Shown here: piece by piece, positions 1 to 4,286 of the stretch
How the letters are laid out: each line of letters opens with the position of its first letter
Position numbering within the stretch: position 1 is the first letter of the stretch
Origin: Treponema sp.
GTDB lineage: Bacteria; Spirochaetota; Spirochaetia; Treponematales; Treponemataceae
Direction: 5' to 3'
NCBI GenBank assembly: GCA_024699205.1
Contig: JAILQA010000086.1
Span: 1-6,399, forward strand
DNA: 6,399 bases
Notes under the pieces: generated by a model
Told to the model about the DNA's origin: nothing
Seen by the model: only the letters and a program-made list of their open reading frames with translations
Databases searched by the model: none
Translations under genes and position numbers: made by a program

Positions 1-192
1 TTTAATATCTGCACAATAGTAATTTCCGCTGGAGGTTTTTGCAGGTGATGAAAGAAGCTTTCCCGAAATCTCAACAATCTCTGCTTCTTTTAAAAGAGAA
101 ACAGGTCTGTTTTTATCTGGTATTTTAAACAGACCTGAATAAAAAACGAAAATACAAATTAATGAAGAAAGATAAACTGGTTTTACTGCCAT
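1..192 (-). CDS. Probable ComEC/Rec2-family DNA-uptake channel, N-terminal fragment (runs off left edge)
   Basis: The frame is open for 64 codons from an ATG at 190-192 to the window edge, so the 3' part of the gene is missing. The protein begins MAVKPVY, followed by one hydrophobic segment (about residues 6-22) and then a charged, beta-prone stretch containing the motif EISGKLLSSPAKTSSGNYY (residues 44-60 region). That layout, a short N-terminal membrane segment followed by a 'G-x-x-x-S-x-P......G-x-Y/F' OB-like strand, is how ComEC proteins start (DUF4131 region). ComEC forms the inner-membrane channel for single-stranded DNA uptake. Start choice: AGGA lies 5 bases upstream of the ATG, inside the end of the preceding gene, and the ATG overlaps that gene's last 10 bases, so the two are probably translationally coupled. 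The frame and coding status are well supported. The family call rests on about 20 residues and could be wrong; the channel and metallo-hydrolase domains that would prove it lie outside the window. Confidence 0.55.
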   Translation of the reverse strand, partial: MAVKPVYLSSLICIFVFYSGLFKIPDKNRPVSLLKEAEIVEISGKLLSSPAKTSSGNYYCADIK

Positions 193-1382
193 CTGAGTCC
201 TGACAGTGCCTGTCGGGCGGCTGTCAGAACAGATTCCTCATAACCAAGATAAGTAACTGCAAGCAAAGAATCAAAACTAGACTTGTCGCCGATAGCACCT
301 AATGTGTTAATTACGGCCAGAACCACTGCTGAAGAAACTTGTTTTCCAGCTTCGGTTCGGCTGTTTAATTCTTCAAGGTAACTGATAAGCGGCGTAACGG
401 CATTTAATGGAGCAATATTTCGCAAAGAAGAAATCACTGTGCCAAACATATCTTCTTTCATTAAGCCTTTTGAGTACATCTTTTTAGAAAGCTCAAAATA
501 AGATAATGCCGAAGAAGATGCTCTTGTCCATTTGTTATCGTCCAGAACTTTTAGTGCAGAAAGCTGAACATCTAAATCCGCTGCAGAAATTGCCGAAGAA
601 TTCTCTGTTAATAATATAGACTCGATTAACACTTTTTCGGAAATCTCACAGAGATTTTTTGCAGAAATTTTTGAATTATTTTTTGCAAGTGTAAAAATAG
701 AACTGATTTTCTTCATATCAGCCCCATTTATAAGATTAATAACTTCATCCATTGAATTTGGAATCAAAGATGAAGCTGCTGTTTCTATTTCTCTTTTATA
801 AAGATTGTAGCGGCCGTCATTTGCCATTGAATAAAGAATTGTAAAAGATTCACTGTTTCCAATAGATTCAAGGGCTGTTATGCTTGCTTTGAATACACCT
901 GAATCCATAGTTTTTATATCATTAGTTTTGATAAAATCATTTAATACAATTGTAAAAGCTTCAGAAGGAAGGGACTCTTTTAAGCCTACAAGTTTAGTTA
1001 TAACAGCAATCTGAACTGTGCTGCTCTTATTAAATTTTATAAAAAGTGATGTAAAATCTGAAATGATTTTATCTTTTGTTTCTGCGTCTGCATTTTTTAA
1101 GGTTTCCTGAGATAGAGAAAGCACTGCGGCAACTGCAAGACCATCAAGTTCCCTGTCTGATCCAAGAACATCTTTATTCTCAAGACAGAATTCTATTGCT
1201 TTTGAAGAAATCCATGCAACTTCATTGTCTGAAGCTTCGCGTACGGCTGCAGTTTTATCTGCTATATTTCCTTTTATAAACTTTTTTGTACTCTCCCCGG
1301 CAATACCAGCAGTTTGAGCTGTAAGTGAAAATGTAATTGAAAAAAGAATTAAAGCTGTAAAAATACGTCTCATAATATTCAT
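183..1382 (-). CDS. Exported alpha-helical protein with HEAT-like repeats, function unknown
   Basis: A 399-residue protein. An N-terminal signal peptide is clear: MNIMRR, a hydrophobic core (residues 7-20), then a likely signal peptidase I site after LTA (residues 20-22). The mature protein is therefore predicted to be periplasmic or surface-located. The rest is almost entirely amphipathic helices. The C-terminus (about residues 350-399) shows a good HEAT-type pattern: AVINTLGAIGD, a second helix with SLLAV, then VLTAARQALSGL. A similar unit with ALESIGNSESF lies mid-protein. HEAT repeats form protein-binding solenoids; no catalytic motif is visible. Start choice: ATG at 1380-1382 has AGAGG 7 bases upstream. 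A TTG at 1401-1403 would place that Shine-Dalgarno inside the gene, and the ATG at 1371-1373 is 16 bases from it, so both are less likely. It lies 24 bases after the PilZ gene and overlaps the ComEC-like gene by 10 bases, so all three are probably one operon. I cannot name a specific family, and the partner is unknown. Confidence 0.8.
   Translation of the reverse strand: MNIMRRIFTALILFSITFSLTAQTAGIAGESTKKFIKGNIADKTAAVREASDNEVAWISSKAIEFCLENKDVLGSDRELDGLAVAAVLSLSQETLKNADAETKDKIISDFTSLFIKFNKSSTVQIAVITKLVGLKESLPSEAFTIVLNDFIKTNDIKTMDSGVFKASITALESIGNSESFTILYSMANDGRYNLYKREIETAASSLIPNSMDEVINLINGADMKKISSIFTLAKNNSKISAKNLCEISEKVLIESILLTENSSAISAADLDVQLSALKVLDDNKWTRASSSALSYFELSKKMYSKGLMKEDMFGTVISSLRNIAPLNAVTPLISYLEELNSRTEAGKQVSSAVVLAVINTLGAIGDKSSFDSLLAVTYLGYEESVLTAARQALSGLRWQ
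198..201 (-). promoter_or_regulatory. Ribosome binding site for the ComEC-like gene
   Basis: The minus strand reads AGGA, then 5 bases, then ATG. The site lies within the final codons of the upstream HEAT-like gene, which supports the overlapping start and translational coupling. Confidence 0.55.
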
Positions 1383-1389
1383 AATATTA

Positions 1390-1395
1390 CCTCTC
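1390..1395 (-). promoter_or_regulatory. Ribosome binding site that sets the start of the HEAT-like gene
   Basis: GAGAGG on the minus strand ends 7 bases before the ATG at 1380-1382. It is the only convincing Shine-Dalgarno in the 24-base gap and therefore favours the 399-residue product over the TTG-started longer form. Confidence 0.6.
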
Positions 1396-1406
1396 GTTTT
1401 CAAAAA

Positions 1407-2684
1407 CTAAAAAACGTTTATCTGGTCTTCGTTTTGTTCTGGTTTATTGTTTGATGTAGTAGAATCTGAAGCAGGTACAGATTCTGAAGTCTGTGCACTC
1501 TGAGCAGATTGGCCTTCTGAAGTTACATTTGCATTTGAAGCTGCCGAAAGAGCTTCATCTGTTGTTAATGGAACTGCACTTGCTGCAGCCGATGCATTTG
1601 CTGCTGCTGTAGCGTCTGCTTTATTTTCTGCTTTTTCTTTTACACTTTCATCTGCAGAAGAATCTGCTTCTGTCTGTTCAAGAGCTTCAAGCACTTCTTT
1701 TTCGTTTTCAGGAAGCATGTTGTAAACAAACTTTAAGACTTCGTTACGCATTATTGTAGAAATATTAGTACATTCAAAATGCAAAAGTGACTGATTTTTT
1801 TCCTGATTGTATTCTACGGTTCTTATTACGCCAACCATAAGAATCAGTTTATTATTGATGTTATACTGTAATTTGATTCTGACGTTTTGAGCTCCCTTGC
1901 CGCCGATTTTTATAAGGGCTCCAGATTCGGAAATGTCTTCTATGAGACAGCGGAAGCCGTTTTGAGTTTCAATTGCATTTACATCAACTTTGTCAGTTTT
2001 GATAATATAAAGCATTCCGTAAATTTCACACTTAACGCGTACAGATTTTCTTTTTTGTGTACGAACAAGATTTACTGAATGCTTTAAGAACAAAGATGAT
2101 TTTCCAAGATATAAGCCAGACTGAACTACACTTGTATCAAAAACATAGCGGGCATCACCTTTTCGCCAGAGATATACGCTGATTACTTTACCAACCCATT
2201 CTTCACCAGAAAATGGAATAAGATTTTTCTGTTTTGGAACATTAATTACAAGCTGATTTCCGTTATTGACAATTTCAGAAGAAAAAACACCTTTTCCAGG
2301 TAAGATGATTCTAAGTGTCTGTCCTACATCAAGAGCCCGTGTGGAAGAAAGGCCTTTTTTGTCGTCTGCTTCGTTCTGTATTTTTGTTCGGTAATCAAAA
2401 AGCTTTGACATCAGTGCCTGATTTTTTTGAGAACCGTCTGTACTTGTCTGATTAGAGATTTGAGCCATGCATTTTGTGAGAGACTGCATTGAATAAAAAA
2501 GAGAAGTTGGTTGTTCAAGGTTACATAACTGAGCTGTGTTCCAGAGTAAAATCAAATCTGGTAAAGAGAAGCCTGCATCAAGCCCGGTAATAAAGAAATT
2601 TACCTGCTGCTTAAAAACCGAATAAAGGCTTCCTAAAGCGAGCAAGACTACAAGAACAATTATTAATATAAAAAGTGTGTACAT
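1407..2684 (-). CDS. Membrane-anchored PilZ-domain cyclic-di-GMP receptor (YcgR-like)
   Basis: A 425-residue protein. Order of parts: one N-terminal membrane helix (about residues 3-24) with no cleavage site, so it probably anchors the protein facing the cytoplasm; a helical region without a name I can give (34-106); a YcgR N-terminal-like beta domain (117-187, with DVGQTLRIILPGKG and INVP); a PilZ domain (about 208-325); and a low-complexity tail (338-425) rich in Ala, Ser, Glu and Thr. The two c-di-GMP-binding motifs are intact: RKSVR (R212, R216) for RxxxR, and DISESG (250-255) for DxSxxG. The known family role is to sense c-di-GMP and change motility, adhesion or secretion through a protein partner; which output applies here cannot be read from sequence. 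The ATG at 2682-2684 has AAGAAGGA 11 bases upstream, a slightly long spacing. It is the first gene of the PilZ/HEAT/ComEC-like operon and is divergent from the CPBP protease gene. Confidence in PilZ is high; the biological output is unknown. Confidence 0.93.
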   Translation of the reverse strand: MYTLFILIIVLVVLLALGSLYSVFKQQVNFFITGLDAGFSLPDLILLWNTAQLCNLEQPTSLFYSMQSLTKCMAQISNQTSTDGSQKNQALMSKLFDYRTKIQNEADDKKGLSSTRALDVGQTLRIILPGKGVFSSEIVNNGNQLVINVPKQKNLIPFSGEEWVGKVISVYLWRKGDARYVFDTSVVQSGLYLGKSSLFLKHSVNLVRTQKRKSVRVKCEIYGMLYIIKTDKVDVNAIETQNGFRCLIEDISESGALIKIGGKGAQNVRIKLQYNINNKLILMVGVIRTVEYNQEKNQSLLHFECTNISTIMRNEVLKFVYNMLPENEKEVLEALEQTEADSSADESVKEKAENKADATAAANASAAASAVPLTTDEALSAASNANVTSEGQSAQSAQTSESVPASDSTTSNNKPEQNEDQINVF

Positions 2685-2691
2685 GTGTACA
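2676..2691. repeat. Perfect tandem duplication of TGTGTACA across the PilZ start codon
   Basis: TGTGTACA occurs twice head to tail (2676-2683 and 2684-2691). The copies cover the PilZ start codon and, in the second copy, the best -35 candidate for the plus-strand gene. ACATGT, itself a palindrome, sits at the junction. It may be chance or a small regulator-binding site; nothing else in the window repeats it that I noticed. Confidence 0.5.
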
Positions 2692-2695
2692 AAAT

Positions 2696-2703
2696 TCCTT
2701 CTT
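2696..2703 (-). promoter_or_regulatory. Ribosome binding site of the PilZ gene
   Basis: AAGAAGGA on the minus strand, 11 bases before the ATG at 2682-2684. No other start codon in this frame fits better. Confidence 0.55.
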
Positions 2704-2707
2704 TTTT

Positions 2708-2713
2708 ATTATA
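2708..2713 (-). promoter_or_regulatory. Candidate -10 element for the PilZ operon
   Basis: ATTATAAT (2708-2715) is its own reverse complement, so TATAAT also reads on the minus strand at 2713-2708. Initiation about seven bases on would fall near the AAGAAGGA ribosome site, giving a short leader. No good -35 box is visible upstream (2730-2740 region), so this direction is less certain. Confidence 0.35.
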
Positions 2714-2727
2714 ATAACACATATCAG

Positions 2728-3390
2728 ATGAAAAAGCATTCTTTATCAGCCGAAATAATCATTTTTTTTGTGATTTTTTTCTTATTTATAGTATCTTCTT
2801 TTGTTTCTTTATATTATTCCTGGCAGTTTGGAGTAAATAACAAAATCTTTACTGAATGGGCTTTTCCATGGCAGCAGATGATACTTTCTGCCTTCTGCCT
2901 TGTTACTCTTTTAATTTTTTATGAGAAATCTAAAAAGCGTACTCTTGTTCTTTTTCCTGTAATAATGTCATTCGGACTCTTATTCTGTACATCTCTTTTG
3001 TGTAAGGCTCTTTCTGTCCTGCTTGAAACTTCTGGTCAGAATGAAATACTTACAGTTCAAAAACCTGAAAGTCTTTTACAATGGATCTTTTGCATCTTTA
3101 CATTTCTTTTTGCAGCTTTTAATGAAGAAGTAATTTACAGATTCTATCTTGCAGATAAAATGTATCAGCTTTTGTCTTTGAAAATCAGATGGAAAATTTT
3201 AAGGGTAATTTGTGAGATAGTTACCCTGCTCTTTTTTGCTTTTGCTCATTTATATCTTGGCTGGATTTCTGTTTTAAATGCGGCACTGGCTCACATAATA
3301 CTTCGCCTGTGTTTCTTGAAAAATGAAAAACTCTGGCCCTGCGTTGCCTCACATTTTATTTACAATATTGTTTCTTTAATTTTGTTGTAG
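2728..3390 (+). CDS. CPBP-family intramembrane metalloprotease
   Basis: A 220-residue, strongly hydrophobic protein with about six membrane segments (near residues 9-30, 49-65, 72-98, 117-131, 160-180 and 206-220). The three CPBP (ABI/CAAX protease) motifs are present in order: EEVIYR (E133, E134, R138), FAFAH (F170, H174) and HFIYN (H209, N213). These residues form the active site buried in the membrane. Family members cleave prenylated proteins in eukaryotes, and in bacteria process or give immunity to peptides, or scaffold other membrane proteins; the substrate here is unknown. Start choice: ATG at 2728 begins MKKHS just before the first membrane segment. A GTG at 2677 and an ATG at 2683 are in frame but have no Shine-Dalgarno, would add a non-conserved-looking leader, and lie upstream of the best promoter. 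It is the only plus-strand gene, divergent from PilZ and overlapping the DUF4340 gene tail to tail by 31 bases. It appears to be transcribed alone. Confidence 0.88.
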   Translation: MKKHSLSAEIIIFFVIFFLFIVSSFVSLYYSWQFGVNNKIFTEWAFPWQQMILSAFCLVTLLIFYEKSKKRTLVLFPVIMSFGLLFCTSLLCKALSVLLETSGQNEILTVQKPESLLQWIFCIFTFLFAAFNEEVIYRFYLADKMYQLLSLKIRWKILRVICEIVTLLFFAFAHLYLGWISVLNAALAHIILRLCFLKNEKLWPCVASHFIYNIVSLILL

Positions 3391-4286
3391 GTCCAGCCAC
3401 TGATTTTTGAAAATGATTTGTAATCAGTGTAGCCGGAAGCATTTTTATATTCTGAGATTACGATATAGTTTGTTTCATTTTGATTTTCTGTTTCATATAT
3501 TTTTAGAATAATTGATTTTTTGTTTCCAAGTTCAAAAGTAAGTATAAGCTGCGGGATGTTTTGGCTGATGCTTTCTGCTTCTTCATTTGAGACACTCCCG
3601 CCGTGTCTTAAATCAAAAAGTTTTGCAATAGCCTGATTATTGGTGATTTTTGTCAGTTTTTGACTGCCTTTTTCATTATTTTGATTTTCAATTATGTTTA
3701 CAGTCTGAATATCTTCAGCTTTAATAGTTCCTGCTGCTACATGCGAAATAAGATATGGTTCACTCCAGCTTTGAACTGATGTAGAAAGATAATTGTCTAG
3801 TGAAGAATCAATTTCATAAACCTTTGTGCTTTTTTCTGTCATCAGATAGCGGGAAGAAAGTGAAAAATCCTGGTTTCCAAATATAAGTTCATGAAAATCC
3901 TGGCCTGTTGAATAGCGAAGATGAAATTCAGTGCCATTAGTAAGTCCAAAAGAGGAGTTTTGTGTAATTTTGTCTGAAATTTTATACAAGTTACGAATTT
4001 TTATCAGGTTTTCTATAAGATTTGCTATACGTTTGCTGGAAGCCGTAAGGTTTTCTACTGTCCAGAAAGTGCCCTTATTAATAAGCTTTATACTTCCTGC
4101 TGCGTCTGAAAGTTCAAAACTTGTTATAGAATCTTTATATTTGTGATTAACAAGAGAGGTTTTTATCTTTTCTCTTTTATCTTTTGCTGAAGTTTTTACA
4201 AAAGAAAGTCCGTAAAAAAGCGCGAGAATAGCTGTAATTATAAGGAGAATTCTGTTTTTATAAGCATCATTTTTCTTTTCTGACAT
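3360..4286 (-). CDS. DUF4340 domain protein, accessory to the Gld-type ABC transporter
   Basis: A 308-residue protein with a short basic cytoplasmic N-terminus, one membrane helix (about residues 12-30) and a long extracytoplasmic part. The DUF4340 pattern is recognisable: a beta repeat ending IKLINKGTFWTVEN (66-79), helix RIANLIENLIKIRN (86-99), then FGLTNGTEFHLRY (113-125), LIFGNQD (134-140), SRYLM (145-149) and VYEID (156-160), followed by WSEPYLI (174-180). DUF4340 proteins usually sit beside GldG-type transporter genes, as here, and are assumed to work with them outside the inner membrane; their molecular role is not established. The ATG at 4284-4286 lies inside the end of the fusion gene (20-base overlap), with AGGAG 9 bases upstream, so translation is probably coupled. 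The 3' end overlaps the convergent CPBP gene. No intrinsic terminator is visible after the stop codon. It is the last gene of its operon. Confidence 0.85.
   Translation of the reverse strand: MSEKKNDAYKNRILLIITAILALFYGLSFVKTSAKDKREKIKTSLVNHKYKDSITSFELSDAAGSIKLINKGTFWTVENLTASSKRIANLIENLIKIRNLYKISDKITQNSSFGLTNGTEFHLRYSTGQDFHELIFGNQDFSLSSRYLMTEKSTKVYEIDSSLDNYLSTSVQSWSEPYLISHVAAGTIKAEDIQTVNIIENQNNEKGSQKLTKITNNQAIAKLFDLRHGGSVSNEEAESISQNIPQLILTFELGNKKSIILKIYETENQNETNYIVISEYKNASGYTDYKSFSKISGWTYNKIKETIL

Larger units (their letters stand above)
2686..2715 (+). promoter_or_regulatory. Candidate sigma-70-type promoter for the CPBP protease gene
   Basis: A perfect TATAAT lies at 2710-2715. TGTACA at 2686-2691 (4 of 6 matches to TTGACA) is placed 18 bases upstream. 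Initiation would fall near 2722, only about six bases before the ATG at 2728, giving an almost leaderless mRNA. This agrees with the absence of a Shine-Dalgarno before that ATG. Confidence 0.45.

Noticed and set aside
1383..1403. TTG at 1401-1403 as start of the HEAT-like protein
   Set aside because: It would put the good GAGAGG ribosome site inside the gene and has no Shine-Dalgarno of its own; the signal peptide begins naturally at the ATG at 1380-1382.
2677..2727. GTG at 2677 or ATG at 2683 as start of the CPBP protease
   Set aside because: Both are in frame, but neither has a ribosome site, both precede the best -10 element, and the added residues (MYMCTKF...) do not look like part of the family fold.
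2762..2781. T8 and T7 runs early in the CPBP gene as a phase-variation switch
   Set aside because: The runs encode Phe in a membrane segment of an A+T-rich gene, are short, and the frame is intact; nothing beyond composition supports switching.
3398..3429. Inverted repeat CACTGATT / AATCAGTG with a 16-base loop just after the CPBP stop codon
   Set aside because: The loop is long, and no U-run directly follows the stem on either strand (the nearest plus-strand T-run begins about 12 bases later). It lies inside the coding region of the DUF4340 gene, so it is not a supportable terminator.
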